NCBI GenBank assembly: GCA_964410105.1
Contig: CAYPFY010000004.1
Location: forward strand, 62,001-126,000
Source of the DNA: CAYPFY01 sp964410105
Lineage (GTDB): Bacteria > Bacteroidota > Ignavibacteria > UBA10030 > SZUA-254
Direction of reading: 5' to 3'
DNA: 64,000 nt
Below, piece after piece: positions 1 to 7,923 of this stretch. The translations under genes and the position numbers were made by a program. How positions within the stretch are numbered: position 1 is the first letter of the stretch; every line of letters begins with the position of its first letter. Under the pieces are notes generated by a model, which saw only the letters and a list, made by a program, of their open reading frames with translations, was not told the origin of the DNA and ran no database searches.

Positions 1-886
1 GATCCCATTTGTTGGCGGCGATGACGGCGCCACGGCCGCTTTCGACGATATTCTCCAGAATCCGGAGATCCTGTTTATCGATCCCCGCTTCAGCGTCGAC
101 AACGAGGACGGTGACGTTTGAACGCTCGATGCTCTTCAGGGAACGGATTGTGCTGTAAAATTCGACGCTTTCTTTCACGCGGCTTTTCCGCCGGAGGCCT
201 GCGGTGTCGATGAGGAGGATTTGCTCCTTCTTGTAGTTGAGGATCGAGTCGATCGAGTCGCGGGTCGTGCCGGGAATTTCGGTGACGATGGACCTCTGCT
301 TGCCGAGCATGGCATTGACGAGGGATGACTTTCCGACGTTTGGCTTCCCGACGATGGCGAGGAGGAGTCTCGGGTCGTCCTGATCCGCGGTCCCGTTCAG
401 GGAGGCGGTGACGGCGTCGAGGAAATCCCCTATCTTCCGTCCGGCGAGGGCGGAAACAGGGATGGGCTCTCCGAGCCCCAGCGAGAAGAACTGGGCGGCA
501 TCGAGCTCGCGCTTCTCGTTATCGATCTTATTGACGACGAGGTAGAGTTTTTTCCTGGATTTCCGCAGAATTGACGCGACCTCTTCATCGAGAGGGGTGA
601 TGCCTGCGAGGCCGTCGACGACGAAGATGACGGCCGACGCCTCGTCGATGGCTATACGTGCCTGTTCGCGGATCGCGCGTTCGAAAAGATCCTCGGAACG
701 AGGGACAAAGCCTCCGGTGTCGATCAGGGTGAAGGATTTCCCCGCCCAGTCTGCCGTTGCGTAGTGGCGGTCGCGGGTGACGCCGGGACGATCATCGACG
801 ATGGCCCGTCGGGCTCCGATGATCCTGTTGAAGAGAGTGGATTTCCCGACGTTGGGGCGGCCGATGATGGCGAGGATGTGGGACAT
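1..886 (-). CDS. der: GTPase Der (EngA), 3' end cut by the window edge
   Basis: Der is a tandem-GTPase protein that binds the ribosome and is needed for late 50S subunit assembly. The start at 886 gives MSHILAIIGRPNVGKSTLFN, so the first P-loop sits near residue 9, followed by switch I (PGVTRD) and the G3 motif DTGG. A second P-loop, GKPNVGKSS, lies near residue 180, and the window ends inside the G4 motif NKWD of the second GTPase domain at about residue 293. Two G domains in tandem separate Der from Era and other Era-like GTPases. The rest of the second G domain and the C-terminal KH-like domain lie outside the window. The gene is complete up to the edge, with no sign of damage. Confidence 0.95.
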   Translation of the reverse strand, partial: MSHILAIIGRPNVGKSTLFNRIIGARRAIVDDRPGVTRDRHYATADWAGKSFTLIDTGGFVPRSEDLFERAIREQARIAIDEASAVIFVVDGLAGITPLDEEVASILRKSRKKLYLVVNKIDNEKRELDAAQFFSLGLGEPIPVSALAGRKIGDFLDAVTASLNGTADQDDPRLLLAIVGKPNVGKSSLVNAMLGKQRSIVTEIPGTTRDSIDSILNYKKEQILLIDTAGLRRKSRVKESVEFYSTIRSLKSIERSNVTVLVVDAEAGIDKQDLRILENIVESGRGAVIAANKWD

Positions 887-931
887 TGTGGGGCCAGTAT
901 ACGAATTTCCCCATGAAGTTTCAACGAGCCG

Positions 932-1363
932 TCAGCTGCCGGCGGGGCGGGCGAAGCGGAGGACGGATCCGAGTTCGGCGTTGAACTTATCGAACCCGGA
1001 CGCCTTGCTGATATACGCGACGGCGCCGTGCTGGAAAGCGTAGGTGACATCCTCCTCGCGGTCGGACGTACTGACGATGACGACCGGAATATCCTTGAGC
1101 GCGGGGTCGGACTTGATGATGCGGAGGACTTCCCTTCCGTCATGCTTGGGAAGGTTCAGGTCCAGGAGGATGAGGTGCGGGGTAGGATACTCCGCCGTGT
1201 CGACGTAGCTCCCCCGCCGGAACAGGTAATCAAGAATCTCCTGCCCGTCGCGCACGACCCGGAGATTGGCACCGACATTGTTCTTTTTCAGAACATATTC
1301 GGTGATTTTCCGGTGTGAGAGGTTGTCCTCGACGATGAGGATGGTGATGGGCTGGGATGTCAC
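932..1363 (-). CDS. single-domain response regulator (receiver only)
   Basis: This 143-residue protein is a stand-alone CheY-like receiver domain of the Rcp1 type, expected to take a phosphoryl group from a histidine kinase and pass the signal on by protein contact, since no DNA-binding or enzymatic output domain follows. The acidic pocket (LIVEDN, residues 9-14), the phospho-acceptor Asp in LILLDLNLP (about residue 66), the Ser/Thr of VVIVSTSDR and the conserved Lys of YISKASGF are all present. The insertion around DYLFRRGSYVDTAEYP before the acceptor is typical of Rcp1-like receivers that pair with phytochrome or PAS-type hybrid kinases; that is family knowledge, and no kinase is in the window. 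The start is GTG, with GGAA six bases upstream, only 12 bases past the 3' end of tRNA-Pro. Confidence 0.9.
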   Translation of the reverse strand: MTSQPITILIVEDNLSHRKITEYVLKKNNVGANLRVVRDGQEILDYLFRRGSYVDTAEYPTPHLILLDLNLPKHDGREVLRIIKSDPALKDIPVVIVSTSDREEDVTYAFQHGAVAYISKASGFDKFNAELGSVLRFARPAGS

Positions 1364-1375
1364 GTAAATTCCGAG

Positions 1376-1450
1376 TCGGGGCGGCGAGATTCGAACTCGC
1401 GACCTCTTGGTCCCGAACCAAGCGCTCTAGCCGGGCTGAGCCACGCCCCG
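1376..1450 (-). tRNA. tRNA-Pro (anticodon CGG)
   Basis: A complete cloverleaf reads on the minus strand: acceptor stem CGGGGCG pairs with CGCCCCG, discriminator base A; D arm GCTCAGCCCGGCTAGAGC; anticodon stem CTTGG/CCAAG around loop TTCGGGA, giving anticodon CGG for codon CCG; T arm with GTTCGAATC. The 3' CCA is not encoded, so it must be added after transcription. The receiver-domain gene begins 12 bases downstream, so the two may be made as one transcript. Confidence 0.96.
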
Positions 1451-1478
1451 TCTCCGAAAAAGATACGAATTTTCCGCT

Positions 1479-2423
1479 CTATTTCAAACCCCTGAAAGCC
1501 CCGGCGATCTCGCGCGCGACCTCGGGAAAATCCTCCTCGCCCGAGACCGGAAACCAGCGGATGCGGCCGTCGCGCCGGAACCAGGTAAGCTGGCGTTTCG
1601 CGTAGCGTCGTGAATTTTGCCGTACGAGGGACGCCATTTTTTCATGGGAGATCTCGCCGCGCAGGAAGGCGAACGCTTCGACATACCCCACGGTCTGAAG
1701 AGGGATGAGGTCTTCGCCGTATTTTTTCGCCAGATCCCTGCTCTCCTCGACAAGGCCGTTCCGGATCATCTCATCGGCGCGGAGATTGATCCGCTGATAC
1801 AGCTTGTCCCGGGGCCATTCGAGGCCGGCGATGAACGGCTCGAAATTTATTTCAGGCTTTCGCTTCCGGAGCAGGGAGATCGGTTTCCCGGTCGACTCGT
1901 ACACCTCGAGGGCTCGGATGATGCGGCGGGTGTTTGTCGGCAGCATCGACGATGCGGCCTCGGGGTCCACCCCCTTCAATTCCTCCAAAAGCCTGAGGGG
2001 GCCCTCGTGGTCGAGTCTCTCGTAGAGTTTCTGCCTCACGTCGGGGTCGGGAGGGGCTCCGTCGAAGAATCCGTCAATGAGTCCCTTGATGTAGAGACCC
2101 GATCCTCCGACGACGAGCGGGAGCTTGCCCCGCCGAAGGATGTCGGCAATGACGGCGCGGCCCATCTCGCCGAATTCCGCGGCGTTGATCGGATCAGTAA
2201 GCGCCCGGTCGCTTATGAAATGATGTGTGACGCGGCGGAGATCGGCCTGAGAGGGTTTCGCGGTTCCGACATCCATCAGCTTATAGATCTGGCGGGAATC
2301 GGCCGAGATGATTTCGGCCCGAAGAATGTCAGACAGGAGTAGCGATAAGGGCGTTTTTCCGGAGGCGGTGGGACCCACGAGCACGGGGACCCTCGCCTTC
2401 GGCGGCGCTTGGCTTATCTCCAC
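1479..2423 (-). CDS. miaA: tRNA dimethylallyltransferase MiaA
   Basis: MiaA transfers the dimethylallyl group from DMAPP to N6 of A37 in tRNAs that read UNN codons. The 314-residue product has the family length. Visible are the P-loop GPTASGKT (residues 17-24), the ISADSRQIY segment that contributes the catalytic Asp, VGTAKPS, the VGGSGLYIKGL region and the QTVGYVEAF segment near the C-terminus that helps hold tRNA. The start used is GTG at 2423, giving the MEISQAPPKARVPVLVGP amino end; it overlaps the last codons of pcm by 10 bases, which points to translational coupling in a miaA-pcm-cdaA-folP gene group. The group is transcribed right to left and ends 28 bases before tRNA-Pro. Confidence 0.95.
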   Translation of the reverse strand: MEISQAPPKARVPVLVGPTASGKTPLSLLLSDILRAEIISADSRQIYKLMDVGTAKPSQADLRRVTHHFISDRALTDPINAAEFGEMGRAVIADILRRGKLPLVVGGSGLYIKGLIDGFFDGAPPDPDVRQKLYERLDHEGPLRLLEELKGVDPEAASSMLPTNTRRIIRALEVYESTGKPISLLRKRKPEINFEPFIAGLEWPRDKLYQRINLRADEMIRNGLVEESRDLAKKYGEDLIPLQTVGYVEAFAFLRGEISHEKMASLVRQNSRRYAKRQLTWFRRDGRIRWFPVSGEEDFPEVAREIAGAFRGLK

Positions 2424-3097
2424 CCTTTCTTGCCGATGAGCGGGACAAACTTGAACCCGGCGGCCTCGCTCGTTTCGAAGGAATCCCCGAACCGGCGGAT
2501 GAGAGTAAGATTCTGGATGTCGGCTCCGCCGATGGGGATGACGAGCCTAGCTCCGTCCTTGAGCTGGTCGACGAGAGGCCGGGGGACCTCGGGCGCGCCC
2601 GCCGTCACGATGATCCCATCGTACGGCGAGAATTCTTTCCAGCCGATCGTGCCGTCGCCGGTCTTGGAGGCGACATCGTACCCGACTTTTTCCAGCCGTC
2701 TCCGGGCTTCCTTGAGAAGATCCATATGGCGCTCGATGGTGAAGACCCGGGCTCCCATTTCGGCGAGCACGGCTGCCTGGTACCCCGAGCCGGTGCCGAT
2801 TTCAAGAACCTTGTGGCCCGGTTTCACCTGCAGCGCCTCGGTCATGAAGGCAACGGTATAGGGCTGCGAGATTGTCTGCGAATGTCCGATCGGCAGGGCG
2901 CAATCGTCGTACGCCCGGTTGACGAAAGCAGGCTGGACGAACTCGTGCCGGTCGATGGTGTCCATGGCGCGGAGCAGGCTCTCATCCCGGACCCCGCGGT
3001 CGCGCAAAAGATCGATCATCTCGCGCCGTTCGATCTCGAAGCGGCGGGAGGGGCGGGGGGCTGCGGCCCTGAATTTCACAGCGTCATCCATGTGCAC
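2414..3097 (-). CDS. pcm: protein-L-isoaspartate O-methyltransferase
   Basis: This enzyme methylates the free carboxyl of L-isoaspartyl residues with S-adenosylmethionine, starting repair of damaged proteins. The 227-residue sequence carries the SAM-binding segment VLEIGTGSGYQAAVLAEMG (about residues 94-112), the post-I motif FTIERH, and GTIGW/PYDGIIVTAG, all characteristic of PCMT. The upstream INRAYDDCALPIGHSQTISQP region is the substrate-side signature of bacterial PCM. Translation may begin at GTG 3097 or, two codons later, at ATG 3091; both lie inside the end of cdaA, so coupling is likely either way. It is read in series with cdaA upstream and miaA downstream. Confidence 0.94.
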   Translation of the reverse strand: MHMDDAVKFRAAAPRPSRRFEIERREMIDLLRDRGVRDESLLRAMDTIDRHEFVQPAFVNRAYDDCALPIGHSQTISQPYTVAFMTEALQVKPGHKVLEIGTGSGYQAAVLAEMGARVFTIERHMDLLKEARRRLEKVGYDVASKTGDGTIGWKEFSPYDGIIVTAGAPEVPRPLVDQLKDGARLVIPIGGADIQNLTLIRRFGDSFETSEAAGFKFVPLIGKKGWR

Positions 3098-3899
3098 GCA
3101 GGAGTTTCCATATAGATTTCACCGATTTATCGGCCGGCTGTGCGAGCCGGGCGTGGAGTTCCTGACGGAGATCCTGTGTCGAGAGCCCCCGGAGGAGGAT
3201 GCCGTTATCGGCAAGGGAGATCCGCCCGGTCTCCTCCGACACAAGGACCGAGACCACATCTGCCTGTTCCGATATCCCGAGACCGGCCCTGTGGCGCATT
3301 CCGAGCACATAATCGCCTATCGTCGAGGACTGGGAGAGCGGGAGGGTCACGCGGGCCGATTCCACGACGCGGTCGCGCACGATCACGGCGCCGTCATGGA
3401 GAGGGGACCGCGGATTGAAAATCGACACCAGGAGAGGACGGCTGATCCGCGCCTGGAGCGGAAGCCCCGTATCGGTGAAGGCCCGGAGGCCCGTGGACCG
3501 GATGATCACCACCAGCATGCCGTGATGTTTTCTGGCGAGTTCTCCCGCGGCGCTCACGATATCCTCGATCGACTCCTGCACGTCGAGGCGCAGGAACATC
3601 CGCACGATGCGGTTCCGCCCGACGAGGACAAGGAGGCGCCTCAGTTCCGGCTGAAAAAGAACGATGAAAGCGATCACCCAGATATCGGTGAGGGTCCTCA
3701 GGATCCAGTTCATCGCCTTGAAATTTATCGCCTGGGCGATGAAAGAAAATCCCATGATAAGCACCAGCCCCACGAAAATCTGGGCCGCCACCGTCCCCCG
3801 CATCAGCATGTAGAGCTTGTAGAAGATGAAGGAGACGAGGGCGATGTCGATCAGGTCGACAAGGGAGACGTGAAGAAAACCGATCGAAAAAAGATCCAT
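3084..3899 (-). CDS. cdaA: diadenylate cyclase CdaA (DacA), membrane-bound
   Basis: CdaA condenses two ATP into the second messenger cyclic di-AMP. The 271-residue protein has three hydrophobic N-terminal segments (about residues 10-28, 35-58 and 70-85), then a DisA_N catalytic domain. The two signature motifs are present: DGA inside SPLHDGAVIV and RHR inside GMRHRAGLG, followed by VLVSEETGRISLA. That architecture is CdaA rather than DisA, which has a DNA-binding C-terminus. The start is ATG 3899 and the stop overlaps the pcm start region by 8 to 14 bases. folP lies 34 bases upstream in the same direction; a folP-cdaA pair recurs in Bacteroidota and Chlorobiota, as I remember it. The product should control osmotic and potassium balance or cell wall homeostasis, but no c-di-AMP receptor is seen here. 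Confidence 0.94.
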   Translation of the reverse strand: MDLFSIGFLHVSLVDLIDIALVSFIFYKLYMLMRGTVAAQIFVGLVLIMGFSFIAQAINFKAMNWILRTLTDIWVIAFIVLFQPELRRLLVLVGRNRIVRMFLRLDVQESIEDIVSAAGELARKHHGMLVVIIRSTGLRAFTDTGLPLQARISRPLLVSIFNPRSPLHDGAVIVRDRVVESARVTLPLSQSSTIGDYVLGMRHRAGLGISEQADVVSVLVSEETGRISLADNGILLRGLSTQDLRQELHARLAQPADKSVKSIWKLLRAHG

Positions 3900-3933
3900 G
3901 CGTCAGGGCCTCGTCCGGGGACGGGCCGGGGAT

Positions 3934-4707
3934 TTACTCCCGGACGATCGCATCGACGATCCGCGACACTCTTTTCATCTCCGCGACATCGTGGACCCGG
4001 ACGATAGCGGCGCCGTTCATGATCGATGCGGCGACGGCGGCGGCAGTCCCGTCGAGCCGGCGATCGACGGGGAGGTCCAGGAGTTTGCCGATGAAAGATT
4101 TCCGGGAAGGGCCGACGAGGACCGGGAGTCCGAACCTCCGGAATTCCCGTAAATTCCGGATGATCTGGAGATTATGCGAGATGGTTTTTCCGAAGCCGAT
4201 CCCGGGATCCACGATGATCTGTTCGATCCCGGCCGCGCGGGCCCTCGCTATCCCGGATTCCAAAAACCCGCAGATTTCGAGGATCAGATCGTCATACTGC
4301 GGATCATCCTGCATCGTCTGAGGAGAACCCTTCGAATGCATGAGAATGAGTGTGGCCCCCGAGCGCGCGGCGCTCTCGGCGAGCTGCGGATCGAAGGTGA
4401 GGCCCGAAATATCGTTCACGATGGTGGCTCCCGCATCGAGCGCCCGGGCCGCCACGGCGGATTTTCGGGTATCGATCGAAATCGGGATTTTAACCGCTCG
4501 CGCAAGCTGCTCGACGGCGGGGAGCACCCGCCGGATTTCCTCCTCCTCCGGGAGGGTCATTGAGCCGGGCCTCGTCGACTCGCCTCCGATGTCGATGAAA
4601 TCGGCCCCCTCCTCCACCATGTGCATCCCGTGGGAGACGGCCGCGTCGGGATCAAAAAAGCGGCCCCCGTCAGAAAACGAATCGGGGGTTACGTTGAGGA
4701 TCCCCAT
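3934..4707 (-). CDS. folP: dihydropteroate synthase FolP
   Basis: FolP joins 6-hydroxymethyl-dihydropterin pyrophosphate to p-aminobenzoate in folate synthesis and is the sulfonamide target. From ATG 4707 the product (257 residues) opens directly with MGILNVTPDSFSDGG, the first family signature, and continues with DIGGESTRPG, the FDPQ/ILMHSKGSP strand and DPGIGFGKT. In typical DHPS proteins about 15-25 residues precede the MGILNVTPDSFSDGG motif. In this frame the codons upstream encode a fitting lead-in (FGTVSYDLSARTHI), yet between the ATG and the in-frame TAA at 4786-4788 there is no ATG, GTG or TTG; the only near-start codon is CTG at 4774-4776, with AAGG seven bases before it. The true amino end is therefore open. 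Confidence 0.93.
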   Translation of the reverse strand: MGILNVTPDSFSDGGRFFDPDAAVSHGMHMVEEGADFIDIGGESTRPGSMTLPEEEEIRRVLPAVEQLARAVKIPISIDTRKSAVAARALDAGATIVNDISGLTFDPQLAESAARSGATLILMHSKGSPQTMQDDPQYDDLILEICGFLESGIARARAAGIEQIIVDPGIGFGKTISHNLQIIRNLREFRRFGLPVLVGPSRKSFIGKLLDLPVDRRLDGTAAAVAASIMNGAAIVRVHDVAEMKRVSRIVDAIVRE

Positions 4708-4785
4708 GATATGAGTGCGCGCCGAGAGGTCGTAGGAGACCGTCCCGAACCGGTGGGTCGCTGTTGCGGTTGTCAGGGGTTTACC

Positions 4786-4884
4786 TTATTTCTTCGCCTT
4801 GGCCATCATCGCCTTCCGCTTGGCCTTCATGCGCTGAATGTTCTTCCTGTGTTTCTTCTTGGCGTTGATAGTTTTCTTGTTCAT
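4786..4884 (-). CDS. 32-residue very basic protein
   Basis: A short open frame encodes MNKKTINAKKKHRKNIQRMK followed by AKRKAMMAKAKK; half or so of its residues are Lys or Arg. A clear GAGGA lies about five bases before the ATG, so translation is likely despite the size. Composition recalls tiny ribosome-associated proteins (bTHX, or the AURKAIP1/COX24-like bacterial peptides), but I see no diagnostic motif, so no function is assigned. Its TAA stop is directly followed by the folP reading frame, whose start is unclear; the AAGG formed around the TAA could serve folP, coupling the two. It may alternatively belong with a transcript coming from the M61 peptidase gene about 100 bases upstream. 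Confidence 0.7.
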   Translation of the reverse strand: MNKKTINAKKKHRKNIQRMKAKRKAMMAKAKK

Positions 4885-4987
4885 CGGTCCTCGGGAGTGT
4901 TTTTCAAACATACTAGTTTTCCCGGAGGAAATCAAGATTTTCGATGGTTCCGGCGATAAGATCGAGAGCGTTCGCGGCGCCGGCGAA

Positions 4988-6835
4988 TTACTTCCGGCGG
5001 GCGGCGAGAGGACGGATGATGTCGGAGAGGATGTCGGGGGTGGACGGGATCCGCTCGAGCCAGGGGTATCGCTCACCGCCGCGATAACTGACACGAAAAT
5101 TTTTTACGAGATCCCCGTCCGAGGCGAGGAGATCGAGCGACGCCGCGCGAGCGTCCTTCAGAGCGTTGTGGAGTATTCTTTCTGAAAATCTTCTGCTGTT
5201 CACGGCCACGAGCGTCATGCCCGGCTGGAGGCCGGACGCTGAGGCCGGCGACTCGGGGATAACGTCGACAAGCGTGCCGTCGTTCTTATCGACCATCATT
5301 CCCAGAGAAAACCTGAGATCGATGACATTGCGGGCATGTTCGTACGCCTCCTGCATGGGATTGATCGAGTCGCGGTAAACGATCCTCCACCCCGCCGACT
5401 CTATCCCTCCGAGGGGCGCCCGGGCCGAAAGGCCCGTGAGCAATTCGGAGAGAAACGGGGCCCAGGTGAACGGCGCAACCGTATTGAGGGCGGCGACAAC
5501 GTCGTCAAAGGTATAAGTGACGACCGCCGGGCCGGTCGAAAGGCCGCCGTGGAATTTTTTGCAGAAATCGTCGAGAGATTTTCGGTTCCCGGTCAGCTTC
5601 CGGATCTTCACGTCGGCCTGGAGCCAGATAAGGTTCCCCTCGTCGTAGAAATCGGTCCCGCGCCGGTACGCGTGCCAGCCGGCGCGGGCGTTATACAGGA
5701 GTTGCGCCTCATCTGCCGCATCCTGCAGGGGTCTCCACTGGCGGCCCGGCACCCGATCGAGCGCCGCTGCGCTAAAGGCAAGGCTCTGAAGGTACTCATC
5801 AGGACTCCGGAGGCCGGAGCGGGCGGCGAGGAGGTAGCCGAGGTATTGCGTGAGACCCTCGTACACCCAGAGCAGGTCGCCGTGCATCGGGGAAGAATAA
5901 TTACCGGTCGCAAGTCCTGCAGGGCGGCGGTACTTTCCGTTCCATGAGTGGACGAATTCATGCGGAAGCAGCGCCGAGTGAATTTTCCACAAGTTCGGGT
6001 CGGCGAGCGTATTTTCCTCGACGCGGTCGTCGCTCGACTGGTGGTGTTCCAGGCCGAAATGTGCCACCTGGTCGCTGAGGGTATAGAGAAAATCGTAGTG
6101 GCTATAGTGGTGGGCGCCGAAGAGGGCGTTCGCCTCGAGCACCAGATGCCGGTGTTTGTCAACGAGATATTCAGGCATCTCCATTGAAAACTCTCCGTCG
6201 GACGCGATGTTGAGGTAGTGCGGAGTGGCGAGCCCCGAACTGATATCGATCCGCCTCATGTGAGCCCCGGCGAGCACGGGGGAATCGATCAGCATGGTCA
6301 GCGAGACGGGTTTGAAGTGCGCTTCATCGACCGCGGCGTAGTCCGTCTCGAGCGCCGTGGCGAATTTCCACCCGGGAGGTAATTTGAGGCTCGCCGACAC
6401 CCTCAGCGAGTCGGGGCTCAGCTCCGACGGATAGAGAACCACCTGGTTCCAGCTCAGAAGAATCAGCTGCGCGCTGGAAGAGGCGCCGGAGGAAAAGCCC
6501 TCCTTCTCAGCGGGAAGGAGAAAGTCGAATTCGAGATTTACGCTCGATGCGCCGGGCGGGATTTCGAAATGTATCGCGTACATTTCCTCGAGATCCCGGC
6601 GCCAGGGGACGGCGGAGCCGCCGGAAGTGATTTTCAGACCGGCCACATCCATCACCGGGCCTGTCGGGCCGTGCTCGCCGGGAATCCATTTCGGATAAAG
6701 GAGGGTATGGGGACCCGGTGCAAGGGAAATCGACTCTCGGGCATGCAACAATTTCCCGTGGGTTGCGTCGACGGCAAGGGTCGCCTCGCCGCCGTAGGCG
6801 AGCGAATAAAAAAGCAGGGGGAGGAGGAGCTTCAC
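4988..6835 (-). CDS. secreted M61-family (glycyl aminopeptidase-like) metallopeptidase with PDZ domain
   Basis: The 615-residue protein starts at GTG with a short hydrophobic signal peptide (KLLLPLLFYSLAYGG), so it should act in the periplasm or outside. An N-terminal beta-rich domain of about 250 residues is followed by the zinc site HEFVHSW (HExxH, about residues 290-296) and, 20-30 residues on, WVYEGLTQYLG, whose Glu is the third zinc ligand in the gluzincin M61 family. The C-terminal 100 residues contain a PDZ-like segment (LVDVIPESPASASGLQPGM), as in other bacterial M61 proteins. Family members are aminopeptidases with preference for small residues; the substrate here is unknown. It lies five bases after the superoxide dismutase gene and probably shares its transcript. 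Confidence 0.9.
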   Translation of the reverse strand: MKLLLPLLFYSLAYGGEATLAVDATHGKLLHARESISLAPGPHTLLYPKWIPGEHGPTGPVMDVAGLKITSGGSAVPWRRDLEEMYAIHFEIPPGASSVNLEFDFLLPAEKEGFSSGASSSAQLILLSWNQVVLYPSELSPDSLRVSASLKLPPGWKFATALETDYAAVDEAHFKPVSLTMLIDSPVLAGAHMRRIDISSGLATPHYLNIASDGEFSMEMPEYLVDKHRHLVLEANALFGAHHYSHYDFLYTLSDQVAHFGLEHHQSSDDRVEENTLADPNLWKIHSALLPHEFVHSWNGKYRRPAGLATGNYSSPMHGDLLWVYEGLTQYLGYLLAARSGLRSPDEYLQSLAFSAAALDRVPGRQWRPLQDAADEAQLLYNARAGWHAYRRGTDFYDEGNLIWLQADVKIRKLTGNRKSLDDFCKKFHGGLSTGPAVVTYTFDDVVAALNTVAPFTWAPFLSELLTGLSARAPLGGIESAGWRIVYRDSINPMQEAYEHARNVIDLRFSLGMMVDKNDGTLVDVIPESPASASGLQPGMTLVAVNSRRFSERILHNALKDARAASLDLLASDGDLVKNFRVSYRGGERYPWLERIPSTPDILSDIIRPLAARRK

Positions 6836-6840
6836 AGGTT

Positions 6841-7446
6841 CTACGCGGCTTCGGCAAACCTTCGCGCCACTTCGTCCCAGTTGACGACATTCCAGAATGC
6901 CGCCACGTAGTCGGGTCTCCGGTTCTGATATTTCAGGTAATAAGCGTGTTCCCAGACATCGAGGCCGAGGAGGGGAACGCCGCGCACCTCCGCCACATCC
7001 ATCAGAGGGTTATCCTGGTTCGGAGTGGACGCGACGACAAGTTTTCCATGCTGGGAGATGAGCCAGGCCCAGCCCGACCCGAATCGGGTGATCCCGGCGT
7101 TGCCGAACTGTTCCTTGAACTTATCGACGGAGCCGAATTCTTTTGAAATCGCATCGGCGAGTTTTCCCGACGGAGCGCCTCCCCCCTTCGGCTTCATCCA
7201 TTGCCAGAAAGCGGAGTGGTTCCAGTGTCCGCCGCCATTATTCCGGACGGCGGGGGGAAGTTTGGAGACGCCGGCGAGGATCGCTTCGATGGGCTTTTGC
7301 GCCCACTCAGTATTTTCTATTGCTTTATTGAGATTGGCCACGTAGGCTGCATGATGCTTACCGTGATGGATCTCCATCGTCATCTTATCGATGCTCGGCT
7401 CGAGCGCGTCGTGCGGATAGGGAAGATTGGGTAGTGCGAACGCCAT
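6841..7446 (-). CDS. sodA: superoxide dismutase, Mn-type
   Basis: The enzyme converts superoxide to oxygen and hydrogen peroxide. Starting at ATG 7446, preceded by a strong AAGGAGG, the product is 201 residues, standard for the Fe/Mn family. Metal ligands are visible: His in MEIHHGKHHAAYV (about residue 28), His in GGGHWNHSAFW, and Asp and His in LDVWEHAYY near residue 165. The GGG before HWNHS and the Gln of the NQDNPLM segment are the residues that mark Mn rather than Fe enzymes, so Mn or cambialistic use is expected. An in-frame open region runs 46 codons further upstream but lacks homology. It sits 41 bases after a small secreted protein at the end of the SUF gene run, so oxidative-stress control in common with SUF is plausible. 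Confidence 0.96.
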   Translation of the reverse strand: MAFALPNLPYPHDALEPSIDKMTMEIHHGKHHAAYVANLNKAIENTEWAQKPIEAILAGVSKLPPAVRNNGGGHWNHSAFWQWMKPKGGGAPSGKLADAISKEFGSVDKFKEQFGNAGITRFGSGWAWLISQHGKLVVASTPNQDNPLMDVAEVRGVPLLGLDVWEHAYYLKYQNRRPDYVAAFWNVVNWDEVARRFAEAA

Positions 7447-7487
7447 GATACCTCCTTCGTTTGAATTAAGCCGGGGCCTGTGCGGCC

Positions 7488-7898
7488 TCAGTGCGGCTGA
7501 TGAGTAGTCCGGTATTTCAGCTTGTAAGCAAAACTCCGTGTCATATCCTCCACTTCCGACAGGAGCGGGGAGAAATCGTTCCACGGAATGTCTATTACTT
7601 CTGACGACGTCAGCCCCCGGCCAGAGGGGAGGGGCCCGGCGCTGAGCTCGATTTTGAATGCGAACAGATCCTCCCGGCGCTGGAATTGAGGCGTGATCGC
7701 TATCCGGAGCACCGTGCTTGCGCCGGGGTCAACCGTCCATCCTTGCGAGGCTGCGGCCTCGCTTGCGACAGCGTACACGCGGGAGGATTCAATACTGAAA
7801 GTTCTCGCAGAACCTTCCGGTTGCTGCACGATGATGGCGACGCGGTCGTCTGAGTGCGCGATCCACGGGGCCAGAATGAGCACGAGCGCCGCTCTCAT
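7488..7898 (-). CDS. small secreted protein of unknown function, SUF-SOD linked
   Basis: This 136-residue product opens with MRAALVLILAPWIAHS, a short signal peptide, and is therefore predicted to leave the cytoplasm. The mature part is about 120 residues, rich in beta-forming stretches (VAIIVQQPEG, VLRIAITPQF, LFAFKIELSAG) and has no cysteine, so it is not a disulfide or heme protein of the usual kind. I do not recognise the family. The start at ATG 7898 is preceded by a GGGGA-type site; the frame is open further upstream but that part overlaps iscA antisense to nothing useful. It lies 25 bases after iscA and 41 bases before sodA on the same strand, so it is very probably in that operon and may respond to the same signal. 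Confidence 0.6.
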   Translation of the reverse strand: MRAALVLILAPWIAHSDDRVAIIVQQPEGSARTFSIESSRVYAVASEAAASQGWTVDPGASTVLRIAITPQFQRREDLFAFKIELSAGPLPSGRGLTSSEVIDIPWNDFSPLLSEVEDMTRSFAYKLKYRTTHQPH

Positions 7899-7923
7899 CG
7901 CCGTTCCCCGCAAGAAGAATCTC

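Noticed and set aside
2919..4007. 362-codon plus-strand frame opposite pcm, cdaA and folP
   Set aside because: Antisense shadow spanning three recognised genes, no family resemblance.
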